Of a stretch of DNA of 64,000 bases, positions 20,558-29,506 are shown piece after piece. A program made the translations under genes and the position numbers. Below the pieces are notes generated by a model. It was not told where the DNA came from and did not search any database. It saw nothing but the letters and a program-made list of their open reading frames with translations. Within the stretch, counting starts at the first letter, position 1. The number at the start of each line of letters is the position of its first letter. The stretch is from Sva-07 sp963716095 (GTDB lineage Bacteria; Actinomycetota; Acidimicrobiia; Acidimicrobiales; Ilumatobacteraceae): NCBI GenBank assembly GCA_963716095.1, contig CAVQSV010000005.1:62001-126000 (forward strand), written 5' to 3'.

Positions 20558-21638
20558 TCAGACCTGCGGAGCGCCCGCTCCGAACGCGTCGTTCGGCTTC
20601 GGAGACACCCAGGTGGCCGGCACGGTGGCGAGGATCCGTTGTACGACGTGATCGGCGGTGATGTCTCGTGCCAGTGCGTCGTAGGTGAGCAAGAGGCGAT
20701 GGCGCAGGATCTCCGGCGCCAGGTCGAACACGTCCTGCGGTGTCGTGTACGAGCGGCCGCGCATCAGGGCCAGGGCTCGGGCGCCGCGCACCAGGTTCAG
20801 CGACGCTCTGGGGCTGGCGCCGAGACCGATCACGGTCGAGAGATCGCCCAGCCCGAAACGGGCAGGGTCGCGTGTGCATTGCACCAGGTCGACGGCGTAC
20901 TGCGACACCGATCGATCGACGAACACCTCGTCGGCGCGCTGCTGGAGTGCGGTCAGCTCGTCGAGCGAGATCACCTGCTGCGGGATCGGCGCGCTCGATG
21001 CTCATCCGGTCGATGATGGTGAGTTCCTCGTCGGGGGTCGGATAGTCGAGAACGATCTTCATCATGAAGCGGTCGCGCTGCGCGTCGGGCAACTGGTAGA
21101 CGCCCTCGGACTCGATCGGGTTCTGGGTGGCGACGACGAAGAACGGCGTCGGCACCGCATGGGTGATGCCGCCGATGGTGACCTGCTGTTCGGCCATCAC
21201 CTCGAGCAGTGCCGACTGCACCTTGGCCGGCGCCCGGTTGATCTCGTCGGTGAGCAGAAAGTTGACGAACACCGGTCCGAATTCCACGTCGAAGGTCTCG
21301 CTGCTCCCTCGGTAGATGCGCGTCCCGGTGATGTCGGAAGGCAGCAGATCGGGCGTGAACTGGATGCGGGCGAACGTGCCGCCGACCACGTCGGCCAGGG
21401 TCTCGGCCGCCAGGGTCTTCGCCAGGCCAGGGACCGACTCGAGCAGACAGTGGCCCCGACACAGCACCCCGACGAGTAGTCGTTCGAGTAGTCGGGTCTG
21501 GCCGACCATGACCTTGCGGAGCTCGAAGAAGATCTTCTCGAACGTCTCGGCGGTCTGCCGATCATCGGCGGGGGCTGAGACGGCGGTCGGGCCCGTCGAT
21601 GCGGTCGCCGGCGCGGAGGGCTGGTCGCTGTCGGTCAT
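20558..21638 (-). CDS. MoxR-family AAA+ ATPase (one frame break)
   Basis: AAA+ chaperone-type ATPase, about 359 aa. Walker A-like GHCLLESVPGLAKTLAAETL, Walker B FLLTDEINRAPAKVQSALLE, sensor VATQNPIESEGVYQLPDAQR, then DRFMMKIVLDYPTPDEE. The frame breaks at the GGG run 20981-20983, after MSIERADP; the lid domain (QQRADEVFVDRSVSQYAVDL, GASPRASLNLVRGARALALM) continues in the next frame to 20558. The ATG at 21638 has a TACCGT box 9 nt upstream. First gene of the operon; energises the DUF58/VWA partners. Confidence 0.9.
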
Positions 21639-21756
21639 TGCCCGACGACGGTAGCCCGGGGATCGACGGTGTCATCCGCACGCAGGTAGGAGTTCGGTGA
21701 GTCGGTGAATCGAGGGGCGCTGCACGCCACCGGTCGGGCTGTCACACTCGTCCGTC

Positions 21757-22776
21757 ATGCAACTGGTGCGCCGCAACGATCTCCCCGGTCTGGCCGTGGT
21801 CGCGCTCGCCGTGCTCGTGGCGTTCGGCCTGGGGCCGTTCGTCGGTGTGTCGCCGCTGGTGGTCGGCGTCGTGCTCGGGGCAATCGTCGCGAACACTGGT
21901 CTGTTGACCGCCCGACTCCGCCCCGGCATCTCGTTCGCGTCGAAGCGACTACTGCGGGCCGGCATCGTGCTGCTCGGGCTGCGGCTTTCGTTCGAGGAGA
22001 TGCGCGACCTTGGCATCGGCGGGGTGATCGCGGTCGTCGCCGTGGTGCTCGCGACGTTCTTCGGAGTTCAGGCGCTCGCCAGGGTCATGGGGCTGTCGTC
22101 GGGTCTCGGGCTCCTGGTCGCGACCGGCTACTCGATCTGCGGGGCATCGGCGATCGCAGCGATGTCGCCGCTCTCCGACGCAGACGAGGAGGAGACCGCG
22201 TACGCGATCGGACTCGTGGCGCTGTGCGGGTCGTTGTCGATCCTGCTGTTGCCGGTGCTCGGTCATGCATTGGGCCTCGACGACCAGGCCTTCGGTACCT
22301 GGGTCGGTGCGGGCGTACACGACGTCGGACAGGTCACGGCCACTGCCACGGCCTATTCCGAGGCAGCGCTCGTGCCGGCGACCCTGGTGAAGCTCACCCG
22401 TGTGATCCTGCTCGCGCCGATGGTGTTCGGCGTCGGCTTCGCTGCGCGTCGACGTATGCAGATGCGCCGGGCCTCAGCCGACGGCGACGGCGACGGCGCA
22501 GCAGTGCCAGACGTCCACGTGCCGATCGTGCCGCTGTTCGTCGCCGGCTTCCTCGCCGCGATCGCACTGCGGGCAACGGGCTGGCTGTCCGCCGACGCGC
22601 TGTCGACGGCGAAGGACGCAGAGCAGTTGCTGCTGACCGCCGGGATGTTCGGCCTCGGTGCCGGCATCGATCTCGGTCGGCTGCATCGCCTGGGCGGCCG
22701 ACCGCTCGTACTGGGTCTCGCCTCATGGGTCCTCGTCGGTGGCGCGGCTCTGGTCGCTGCGGTCGCCATCACGTGA
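21757..22776 (+). CDS. YeiH/UPF0324 family putative sulfate exporter
   Basis: Polytopic membrane protein, 339 aa, with about ten hydrophobic segments. SFASKRLLRAGIVLLGLRLS, GYSICGASAIAAMSPL and WVGAGVHDVGQVTATATAYS are the hallmark motifs of the conserved YeiH family. The family is annotated as putative sulfate exporters on slender evidence. It is divergent from moxR. No Shine-Dalgarno is visible; a CACACT box lies 8 nt before the ATG. Confidence 0.85.
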   Translation: MQLVRRNDLPGLAVVALAVLVAFGLGPFVGVSPLVVGVVLGAIVANTGLLTARLRPGISFASKRLLRAGIVLLGLRLSFEEMRDLGIGGVIAVVAVVLATFFGVQALARVMGLSSGLGLLVATGYSICGASAIAAMSPLSDADEEETAYAIGLVALCGSLSILLLPVLGHALGLDDQAFGTWVGAGVHDVGQVTATATAYSEAALVPATLVKLTRVILLAPMVFGVGFAARRRMQMRRASADGDGDGAAVPDVHVPIVPLFVAGFLAAIALRATGWLSADALSTAKDAEQLLLTAGMFGLGAGIDLGRLHRLGGRPLVLGLASWVLVGGAALVAAVAIT

Positions 22777-22807
22777 GCTCGCACTCTCGTTCGGAGCTCT
22801 GTCGTCG

Positions 22808-22813
22808 TAGCCT
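22808..22813 (+). promoter_or_regulatory. -10 box, leaderless type
   Basis: TAGCCT, 7 nt before the GTG at 22821. Confidence 0.4.
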
Positions 22814-22820
22814 GACCGTC

Positions 22821-23138
22821 GTGCCCGAGACCGACGATCGACAGCCGAGGACCGACGACGAACTCCTTGCCGGACGCCTGGTCGAGGAGGAGCGGGCTGC
22901 GCAGCAGCGGCTCTCGATGATCGAAGCCGGCCGTCGCAAGGGCGGTGTGCTCGGCGCCGCAGCAGCCGGCGCAATGCTCGGCATCCGCGACGTGTACGAG
23001 GGGCCGCCCAAGGAAGACGACATCGTGATCGTGTCAGAGGCGCCGGGTGACCCCGAGGACATCGATGTCGACGGCATCACCGGCCAGGTCGCCGAGGTCA
23101 ACTTCTGGGCGCCGCCTCCGGGCGACCCCCGTGTGTGA
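22821..23138 (+). CDS. Small hypothetical protein
   Basis: 105 aa, family not recognised. An acidic N-terminus is followed by a charged helix (LVEEERAAQQRLSMIEAGRR), a short Gly/Ala-rich hydrophobic stretch (GGVLGAAAAGAMLGIRDVYE) too short for a confident membrane helix, and an acidic tail with IVIVSEAPGDPEDIDVDGIT. It looks soluble or peripherally associated. The GTG start is supported by a TAGCCT box 7 nt upstream. The stop abuts a palindrome; the next gene is convergent. Confidence 0.65.
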   Translation: MPETDDRQPRTDDELLAGRLVEEERAAQQRLSMIEAGRRKGGVLGAAAAGAMLGIRDVYEGPPKEDDIVIVSEAPGDPEDIDVDGITGQVAEVNFWAPPPGDPRV

Positions 23139-23161
23139 CGTTTGGTGTCTGACACCAAACG
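23139..23161. repeat. Palindrome family B, copy 2
   Basis: CGTTTGGTGTC and its complement around one T, 23 bp, starting right at the TGA of the small hypothetical gene and lying between two convergent genes. The shared core is GGTGTCTGACACC. Confidence 0.78.
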
Positions 23162-23171
23162 CAACGTCTGC

Positions 23172-24407
23172 TCAGCTGGCGTAGGCCCCGGGCTGATCGA
23201 GGAAGCGGCGGTGCCAGCGGCTCGGGGTGAGCACGACGGCGCGTGGCTCGTCTTCGAACATCCACCGGGCGAAGTTGCGACGGCCCCAGTCGCCACTCGC
23301 CGCAACGACCCGGATCGCTCCACGCGCACCCCACGAAGTCGCCAACACCGACCCGAGCGCCTTCGACATGCGATGGTCGGCGAACAAGTGGTGCTCGACC
23401 TCGGCACGGTAGATGGCAGCGGCATCGGCGGGCTGCAGCGCGCCAGCCGCGATGATCGCTTCGGCTGCGAGCCGACCCGTCAGCAACGCTTGGCCGATGC
23501 CTTCGCCGGTCATCACGTCGGTGGCCATCGCTGCGTCGCCGGTGAACAACACCCGCCCCGCGGTGAGCGTGGCCTCGTCGACGCGTGCTGGGATCGGCCA
23601 CGCGGTGTGGCGATCCTCGGGTTCGAAGCCGTCGCCGAGGGCGTCGACGATGTGGGGCCGTGAGAGAAGATCGAGCCAGAGTTGCTTCATGTCCTGGATG
23701 CGGCGGCTGCCGTCGCGCAGTACGCCGAATCCGATGTTGACTCGCCCTCCCGGCAGTGGGAACGACCAGGCGTAGCCGGGCACCAGGTCGGGCTCGAACC
23801 AGACGTGCAACTGTTCGGCGGCGGGGCCGGTGACGTTGCGGGCGTACTGACGGAATCCGTGCCATTCGCCCAGGTAGCCGCCTTCGTTCACTCCGAGCGA
23901 CTTGCGCACCGGGCTCCACATGCCGTCGGCCGCAACGACGTAGCGAGCGTCGATCTCGAGGCCGTCGGCGACCACCGTGACGTGGTCGTCGTGTTCGACG
24001 ATGTGGTCGAAGCCGTGTCCGTCGCGAATGTCGGCGCCGGCCTCGCGGGCGAGGCGGACGAGTGCGTCGTCCAGTTGGAGCCGAGGTGCCACCGCCGCGT
24101 AGCCGCCGGTCGACGGGAGCGGCACGAACACCTCGCGACCACTCGGCGAGCGGATCGCAGCCCCACCGACGTCGAACCAGTCCGGAATCGTGCTCGGGTC
24201 GAGACCGAGGTGTTCGAGTTCTCGCAGACCCAGCGTGGTCAGACCGTCGCCACAGCACTTGTCGCGCGGGAACACCGCCTTGTCGACGGCAACCACCGAT
24301 CGCCCGGCCCGGCACAGTTCGATGGCGGCGGCGCTGCCGGCGGGCCCGAGCCCGACGACCACGACGTCGGCGCGGAGACGTTGACGCTGAGGCATCGGCT
24401 CGTTCAC
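23172..24407 (-). CDS. Geranylgeranyl reductase family FAD protein
   Basis: Flavin-dependent prenyl reductase family, about 411 aa. The FAD-binding VVVVGLGPAGSAAAIELCRA sits at the N-terminus, followed by KAVFPRDKCCGDGLT (the CGDGL signature of the family), VVAADGMWSPVRKSLG, and the second FAD motif VLFTGDAAMATDVMTGEGIG. Members reduce geranylgeranyl groups of lipids, chlorophyll side chains or menaquinone; menaquinone or carotenoid/lipid tailoring is possible here. The GTG at 24407 is preferred to the ATG at 24395 because a TAGCCT box lies exactly 7 nt upstream. Convergent with the small hypothetical gene. Confidence 0.85.
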   Translation of the reverse strand: MNEPMPQRQRLRADVVVVGLGPAGSAAAIELCRAGRSVVAVDKAVFPRDKCCGDGLTTLGLRELEHLGLDPSTIPDWFDVGGAAIRSPSGREVFVPLPSTGGYAAVAPRLQLDDALVRLAREAGADIRDGHGFDHIVEHDDHVTVVADGLEIDARYVVAADGMWSPVRKSLGVNEGGYLGEWHGFRQYARNVTGPAAEQLHVWFEPDLVPGYAWSFPLPGGRVNIGFGVLRDGSRRIQDMKQLWLDLLSRPHIVDALGDGFEPEDRHTAWPIPARVDEATLTAGRVLFTGDAAMATDVMTGEGIGQALLTGRLAAEAIIAAGALQPADAAAIYRAEVEHHLFADHRMSKALGSVLATSWGARGAIRVVAASGDWGRRNFARWMFEDEPRAVVLTPSRWHRRFLDQPGAYAS

Positions 24408-24414
24408 GGCCGCA

Positions 24415-24420
24415 AGGCTA
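24415..24420 (-). promoter_or_regulatory. -10 box, leaderless type
   Basis: TAGCCT on the minus strand, 7 nt before the GTG at 24407. It decides this start over the ATG four codons downstream. Confidence 0.45.
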
Positions 24421-24454
24421 CGAGCATGGTCGCCGGTCGTGCGCGGTCCGCTGG

Positions 24455-25280
24455 TCAGGTCAGATGCACGTCGCGGCGGACGGCTCGCTTGACCGGCCCG
24501 GGGTCGTTGCGTTGAAGGCGAGTGGCGTTGACCCGGTTGCGCCACCCCGGAAGCAGCGCGTAGCCGACGTCACCGGGGCAGGCGGTGTAGGTGACATCGC
24601 GATGTCCGGAGATCGTGGAGGTGGTCACCGTGGCGCCCGAGCGGAACTTGTTCGATCCTCGTGAGACGAACGTGGTCGTCGCTGCTGGGTCGGTGTCGAC
24701 GTCGTAACGGTCGGCGAGAAACAGCAGTGTGCGGGCGAGCGATTCCTGAGCGGCCTGCGTTGGTGCAGCGCCGCTGAAGTCGCCGATCATGCAGACGAGC
24801 TGTGCGTAGCCCTGGTTGCCGCCGGTCGCATCCGCAACGACCGGACCGGCGAGTGATCCGGAGCGGGTTTCCCACACGGCTCCGTCGGGGCTGATCATGA
24901 AGTGGTAGCAGATGTCGGGCCAACGCTTGTCCGGTCCGGTGTGGAACGCATAGGTCTGGCGGATCACCGCGGCGTGGATCGGGAACGGCATTGCGCGAGG
25001 CGGTGTGGTGCACGAGGAGGAACTTCACGATCTCGGGCGCGATCGTTCTCGTGGGCGGCAGGTCGGCTCCCCATTGGTCGCGGGGATGGATGCGCAGACC
25101 CGGTGCAACGTCGACCGATGTGAGCGAGGCAACCGGCGCAAGCTCGGCCAGTCCGACGTCGACCGCACCATCCGGGTCGTCCTGGCCGCACCCGCCGAGG
25201 CTCAGGGCTGCCGCTGCGCCGACTGCGCCGGTGAGGGCTCCGCCGAGCAGCTCGCGTCTCGTCCGCTGGCAGTCGCACAC
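24455..25280 (-). CDS. Tat-exported lipoprotein, N-acetylmuramoyl-L-alanine amidase/PGRP domain (one frame break)
   Basis: Cell-wall amidase of the Amidase_2/peptidoglycan-recognition type, about 274 aa. The N-terminus has a twin-arginine motif (RTRRELLGG), a hydrophobic stretch and the lipobox LGGC, so it should be exported folded and lipid-anchored. The catalytic domain shows IHPRDQWGADLPP, zinc-ligand His in FLLVHHTAS, CYHFMISPDGAVWE, a second His in SGHRDVTYTACPGD and the Cys of the same segment. The frame breaks near 24985-24998, just after HHTASRNA. The GTG start has a TAGAGT box 7 nt upstream. Confidence 0.85.
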
Positions 25281-25287
25281 CGACCTG

Positions 25288-25293
25288 ACTCTA
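25288..25293 (-). promoter_or_regulatory. -10 box, leaderless type
   Basis: TAGAGT on the minus strand, 7 nt before the GTG start of the amidase. Confidence 0.45.
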
Positions 25294-25353
25294 CGATGCC
25301 GATCGGGTCAGCGGCGCCAACGGGGCGCGACCGGACACCAGGAGGAACTGTCG

Positions 25354-26280
25354 ATGAGTGGGTTGTGCGAGGGGCGAGTTGCCATTGTCACCGGAGCGGG
25401 GCGCGGGATCGGCCGCGAGCACGCACTGAGCCTGGCGCGCCAGGGGGCCAAGGTCGTCGTGAACGATCTCGGTGGCAACGTCGACGGCAGTGGTGGCGAC
25501 ACCAGCCCGGCCCAGCAAGTGGTCGACGAGATCGTGGCGATGGGTGGCGAGGCAGTGGCCAACGGCGACAACGTCGCCGACTGGGAGGGCGCCCAGCGGA
25601 TGATCAACACCGCTGTCGAGACCTTCGGCGACCTCCATGCCCTCGTCAACAACGCCGGCATCCTCCGCGACCGGGTGTTGGCGAACATGACCGAAGAAGA
25701 ATGGGACTCGGTCATCAACGTGCACCTCAAGGGCACGTTCGCGCCGTCGCGGTGGGCGGTGGCGTACTGGCGCGAACGTGCCAAGGCCGGCGAGGCTGTC
25801 AGCGGACGCATCGTCAACACGACGTCGGTGTCGGGCATCTACGGCAACCCCGGTCAGGCCAACTACGGCGCTGCCAAGGCGGGAATCGCTGCATTCACGA
25901 ACATCGTCGCGCTCGAAGTGGCTCGCTATGGCGTGACCGTCAACGCCGTCGGCCCGGTGGCGCTCACCCGGATGACCGAAGGTCTCGGCCCGGCACCGGA
26001 GACCGACGAGGAACGTGAGGCGCGTGCTCCGCACTGGATCGCGCCCATCGTCACGTGGCTGTGTTCCGACGAAGCAGCCGGCGTGACGGGCCGGGTCTTC
26101 GAAGCGTCGGGCCAGACGCTCGCGGTGGCGGAAGGGTGGGTTCGCGGACCGTCGACGACGCCGATCGACGATCCGACCAAGATCGGTCCCGCTGTAGCCG
26201 ACCTGCTCGCCGGCGCCCGTCCCAACTCGGGGATGAACGGCGAGCCCGGCGGCTGGCCCCAGTCCATGCTCAACTCCTGA
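25354..26280 (+). CDS. Short-chain dehydrogenase, 3-hydroxyacyl-CoA dehydrogenase type
   Basis: NAD(P)-dependent SDR, 308 aa. Cofactor motif VTGAGRGIGREHALSLARQG, NNAGILRD, catalytic Ser in TTSVSGIYG and the YGAAKAG Tyr/Lys pair. The early segment AKVVVNDLGGNVDGSG and the extended C-terminus resemble the dehydrogenase domain of peroxisomal multifunctional enzyme type 2. With the MaoC-like hydratase directly downstream it forms a split version of that enzyme, hydrating and oxidising enoyl-CoA. A strong AGGAGG at 25340-25345 lies 8 nt before the ATG, unlike many genes here. Confidence 0.88.
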   Translation: MSGLCEGRVAIVTGAGRGIGREHALSLARQGAKVVVNDLGGNVDGSGGDTSPAQQVVDEIVAMGGEAVANGDNVADWEGAQRMINTAVETFGDLHALVNNAGILRDRVLANMTEEEWDSVINVHLKGTFAPSRWAVAYWRERAKAGEAVSGRIVNTTSVSGIYGNPGQANYGAAKAGIAAFTNIVALEVARYGVTVNAVGPVALTRMTEGLGPAPETDEEREARAPHWIAPIVTWLCSDEAAGVTGRVFEASGQTLAVAEGWVRGPSTTPIDDPTKIGPAVADLLAGARPNSGMNGEPGGWPQSMLNS

Positions 26281-26297
26281 ACGAAAGCGAGACGCAC

Positions 26298-27155
26298 ATG
26301 CCACTCAATCCCGACGCCGTCGGTTCCACCAGCGAGCCGGTCGAGGTCAGCTGGAACTCGAAAGATGCGCTCCTGTATGCGGTCGGTATCGGTGCCGGCC
26401 ACGAGGACCTCGCCTTCACCACCGAGAACACCAATGGTGTCGACCAGCTGGTGTACCCCACGTTCCCCGTCGTCATCGGTTGGGGGCGAGGTTCTGCGAT
26501 GGGCAACATCGGCACGTTCAACCCGGCGCTGCTCGTACACGGCCAGCAGGCGGTGACGCTCCACAAGCCGATTCCGGTCGAGGGCACGGTGTCGATCACG
26601 AGCGAGCTCGTCGCCATGTACGACAAGGGCAAGGCTGCAGTGGTCGTCACCGAGTCGCGTGCGGTCATGGACGGTGAACCGCTCTACACCAACACGTCGT
26701 CGGCGTTCATCCGTGGTGAGGGTGGTTGGGGTGGCGATCGTGGGCCGTCGGGCCCGAAGAACGTGCCGCCCGAGCGCGACCCGGATCACGTGGTGTCGTA
26801 TCCGACGTCGATCGACCAGGCGTTCGTGTATCGCCTGTCCGGCGACCGGAACCCGCTGCACACCGATCCTGGGTTCGCAGCCATCGGTGGTTTCGACCGC
26901 CCGATCCTGCACGGGCTGTGCAGCTACGGCTTCACCGGTCGGGCGTTGCTCGCTGCGGTGTGCGGTAATGATCCCGCTCGCTTCCAGCACGTCGAGGCTC
27001 GCTTCGCTGCCCCGGTGCTGCCCGGCGACACGCTCACGATCACGATGTGGTCGGGCGGCGCCGGCGAGACGTTCTTCACGACCTCGGCGGTCGATCCGTC
27101 CGATCCGTCGACCGAGCGCGTCGTGATCGATCAGGGACTCCTCAAGCACACCTGA
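26298..27155 (+). CDS. MaoC-like (R)-specific enoyl-CoA hydratase, double hotdog
   Basis: 285 aa. An N-terminal degenerate hotdog half and a C-terminal half with the hydratase-2 motif YRLSGDRNPLHTDPGFAAIG (catalytic Asp/His), then RPILHGLCSYGFTGRAL and FAAPVLPGDTLT. It corresponds to the hydratase-2 part of multifunctional enzyme type 2; with the SDR 17 nt upstream it should carry two successive beta-oxidation steps, perhaps on branched or sterol side-chain acyl-CoAs. ATG 26298 is preceded by GAAAGCGAGACGC, a weak Shine-Dalgarno. Confidence 0.9.
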   Translation: MPLNPDAVGSTSEPVEVSWNSKDALLYAVGIGAGHEDLAFTTENTNGVDQLVYPTFPVVIGWGRGSAMGNIGTFNPALLVHGQQAVTLHKPIPVEGTVSITSELVAMYDKGKAAVVVTESRAVMDGEPLYTNTSSAFIRGEGGWGGDRGPSGPKNVPPERDPDHVVSYPTSIDQAFVYRLSGDRNPLHTDPGFAAIGGFDRPILHGLCSYGFTGRALLAAVCGNDPARFQHVEARFAAPVLPGDTLTITMWSGGAGETFFTTSAVDPSDPSTERVVIDQGLLKHT

Positions 27156-27200
27156 CCCACACCCCATCTCCCATCCCCATCCCGAAACCCATCCCCATCC

Positions 27201-27485
27201 CGAAAAATGCGCACGGTCGGGTCGTGGGCGGCACGTTCTGCGCACAATTCGGTTCAGAAGCGGTCGTCATCCCGAAACGTGTGCGGATCTGCCCGCGGGC
27301 GCCGTGCTGGTGCGCAAGTTTCGGAAGTGGGCCAACTCGCACGATGACGCCCAACACGTGCGCAGATCTTGCCGCAGATGACGCAGCGGTGCGCAGATTT
27401 CGGGTGGAGTCGGGCTGGCCGCCCAAATGTGCGCACATCTGCCCGCGCGTGACGGTCCGGTGCACATTTTTCGGATGTGGGGGCG
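27201..27485. repeat. Degenerate tandem repeat, about 72-78 bp units
   Basis: The 345-bp gap between the MaoC and proS genes holds four imperfect units starting near 27201, 27273, 27351 and 27422. Each begins with (C)GAAA or CCAA then [A/G]TGTGCGCA or similar, contains a segment like ATCTGCCCGCG, and has a second TGCGCA (or variant) about 31 bp after the first, then TTTCGG. A short CCCATCCCCATCCCGAAA doublet precedes the array (27171-27206). The function is unknown; no open frame across it looks real. Confidence 0.55.
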
Positions 27486-27500
27486 TGGGGGTGGCGTCGG

Positions 27501-29279
27501 TCAGGTCTGGCAGGCGGCGGTGAGGTGAGCAACGGCGTCGGCGATGGCGACGTCGTGTCGCTCGCCCGAGCGGCGGTCCTTGACCTCGATCGTCGGGTTC
27601 TCCTCGTCGCCCACGCCGCGGCCGACGATGGCGATCGTGGGGATGCCGATCAACTCGGCATCTTTGAACTTCACGCCAGGTGACGGTCCGTAGCGGTCGT
27701 CCAGCAGCACCCTCAGCCCGGCGGCTTCGAGGTCTGCTGCGAGTTGCTCGCCGGCAGGAATCTGGGGTCCGTTCGCCTTGCCGGCGATCACCACGTGGAC
27801 ATCGGCCGGAGCAATCTCGCGGGGCCACACCAGACCGATGTCGTCATGGTTCGCCTCGGCGATTGCTGCCAGTGCACGCGTGACACCGACGCCGTACGAG
27901 CCCATCGTGGGTACGACCGGCTTGCCGTTCTCGTCCTGCACCTTGAGGTCGAGGGCTTCGGCGTACTTGCGGCCGAGCTGGAAGATGTGGCCGATCTCGA
28001 TACCGCGGGCGATCTCGACGGCAGAGCCACACACAGGGCAGACGTCGCCGTCGCGGATCTCGGCGGCCTCGATCGTGCCGTCGGGAGTGAAATCGCGACC
28101 AGCGACCAGATCGACGACGTGATTGCCGGGCGTGTCGGCGCCGGTGATCCACGCCGTGCCGTCGACGATGCGTGGGTCGACGAGATATCGGATGCCCGAA
28201 GCGTTCTCCGAACCGAGCACGCCGGGGCCGATGTAGCCCTTGGTCAGCGACGGGTGCTTGGCGAAATCGGCATCGCCGAAGGGTTCGGGCTCGGCGGGGG
28301 CGACCTGCGCCTCGAGTCGCTTCATGTCGACCTCGCGGTCGCCGGGCAGTCCGATCGCCAATGGCTCGATCGTGCCGTCGGGGTGGCGCAGCTTCACGAC
28401 GACGTTCTTCAGCGTGTCGGCAGCAGTCCAGTCACGGTCGGGGTGACGCAACGCCGGGTTGCCGTTCACGAAGTCGACCAGGGTGGCGATCGTGGGAGTG
28501 TCGGGTGTGTCGTGCACCACTGCGGCGGGCAGACCGTCGAACGGAATGGCCGGGGGAGCGGGGGTCATCACCGCTTCGACATTGGCGGCGTAGTCGCACG
28601 ACGTGCAGCGGATGAACGTGTCCTCTCCGACGTCCATCGGGGCCAGGAACTCCTCCGATGCCGAGCCGCCCATGGCTCCCGACATCGCCGACACGATCAC
28701 GTACGGCAACTCGAGACGGTCGAACAGCGAGATGTAGGCGGCGCGATGCTGGTCGTACGAGGCCTGCAGGCCCTCTTCGTCGAGGTCGAAGCTGTAGGAG
28801 TCCTTCATCACGAACTCGCGACCCCGGAGCAGTCCAGCTCGGGGGCGGGCCTCGTCGCGGTACTTGGTCTGGATCTGATAGATCGACAACGGCAGGTCCT
28901 TGTACGACCCGCAGATGTCCTTGACCATCAGGGTGAACATCTCCTCATGGGTGGGCGCGAGGAGGAAGTCGGCGCCCTTGCGGTCCTGGAGACGGAACAG
29001 GTTGTCGCCGTATTCGGTCCATCGCCCCGTTGCCTCGTAGGGCTCGCGGGGGAGCAGGGCCGGGAAGTGGACCTCCTGGAACCCGGCGGCGTCCATCTCC
29101 TCGCGGACGATGCGTTCGACGTTTCGATACACGAGCCACCCGAGCGGCAACCAGGAGAAGCCTCCGGGCGCAGCGCGACGGATGTAGCCGGCCCGCACGA
29201 GCAGGCGATGGCTTGCGACCTCGGCGTCAGCCGGGTCGTCACGCAGGGTCCGCAGGAACAGAGTCGACATCCGAAGCAC
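27501..29279 (-). CDS. proS: Prolyl-tRNA synthetase (bacterial type with INS domain)
   Basis: Class II aminoacyl-tRNA synthetase, about 592 aa. Motif 1 region RRAAPGGFSWLPLGWLVYRN, motif 2 KYRDEARPRAGLLRGREFVM, the insertion editing domain (about 225-400, with YIGPGVLG), motif 3 MGSYGVGVTRALAAIAE and the C-terminal anticodon-binding domain are in the order of bacterial ProRS. The start GTG at 29279 (then CTT CGG ATG) is chosen because a TACAGT box lies 6 nt upstream; ATG 29270 is the alternative. Convergent with the MaoC gene across the tandem repeat. Confidence 0.95.
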   Translation of the reverse strand: MLRMSTLFLRTLRDDPADAEVASHRLLVRAGYIRRAAPGGFSWLPLGWLVYRNVERIVREEMDAAGFQEVHFPALLPREPYEATGRWTEYGDNLFRLQDRKGADFLLAPTHEEMFTLMVKDICGSYKDLPLSIYQIQTKYRDEARPRAGLLRGREFVMKDSYSFDLDEEGLQASYDQHRAAYISLFDRLELPYVIVSAMSGAMGGSASEEFLAPMDVGEDTFIRCTSCDYAANVEAVMTPAPPAIPFDGLPAAVVHDTPDTPTIATLVDFVNGNPALRHPDRDWTAADTLKNVVVKLRHPDGTIEPLAIGLPGDREVDMKRLEAQVAPAEPEPFGDADFAKHPSLTKGYIGPGVLGSENASGIRYLVDPRIVDGTAWITGADTPGNHVVDLVAGRDFTPDGTIEAAEIRDGDVCPVCGSAVEIARGIEIGHIFQLGRKYAEALDLKVQDENGKPVVPTMGSYGVGVTRALAAIAEANHDDIGLVWPREIAPADVHVVIAGKANGPQIPAGEQLAADLEAAGLRVLLDDRYGPSPGVKFKDAELIGIPTIAIVGRGVGDEENPTIEVKDRRSGERHDVAIADAVAHLTAACQT

Positions 29280-29285
29280 GGCGGC

Positions 29286-29291
29286 ACTGTA
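29286..29291 (-). promoter_or_regulatory. -10 box, leaderless type
   Basis: TACAGT on the minus strand, 6 nt before the GTG at 29279 of proS. Confidence 0.45.
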
Positions 29292-29423
29292 TCGACCGCC
29301 GAGCGGCGCAGACCGTGCCGCCGCTCGCGATGAACTCGAGGCGATGAGTTTCCGCGCCGTGGGGTCGCGTGCAGACTCATCGCTCGCCGGTTTGGGCCAT
29401 GTCCAACCGACCCCCGCCGCTGC

Positions 29424-29429
29424 TATGAT
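29424..29429 (+). promoter_or_regulatory. Likely -10 box of the rimP-nusA-infB operon
   Basis: TATGAT, near-consensus, 78 nt before the rimP start. No convincing -35 hexamer is seen 16-18 nt upstream. It would give a leader containing the hairpin at 29456-29482. Confidence 0.4.
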
Positions 29430-29455
29430 CGGAGGTCCATTTGGTTTGGTACCGA

Positions 29456-29482
29456 AAGGCGTGGGGCTGAGCCCCACGCCTT
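29456..29482 (+). promoter_or_regulatory. rimP leader hairpin, attenuator-like
   Basis: Perfect 12-bp stem AAGGCGTGGGGC with loop TGA, followed by the T-rich GTTTGTT, between the TATGAT box and the rimP Shine-Dalgarno. It looks like an intrinsic terminator inside the leader, a layout also known from rimP/nusA operon leaders of other bacteria, and could serve feedback control of the operon. Confidence 0.6.
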
Positions 29483-29506
29483 GTTTGTTGAAAGGAGGCA
29501 GTTCGG

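Noticed and set aside
27201..27485. CRISPR-like direct repeats
   Set aside because: Units are 72-78 bp, strongly diverged and without unique spacers of constant length; no cas genes are near.
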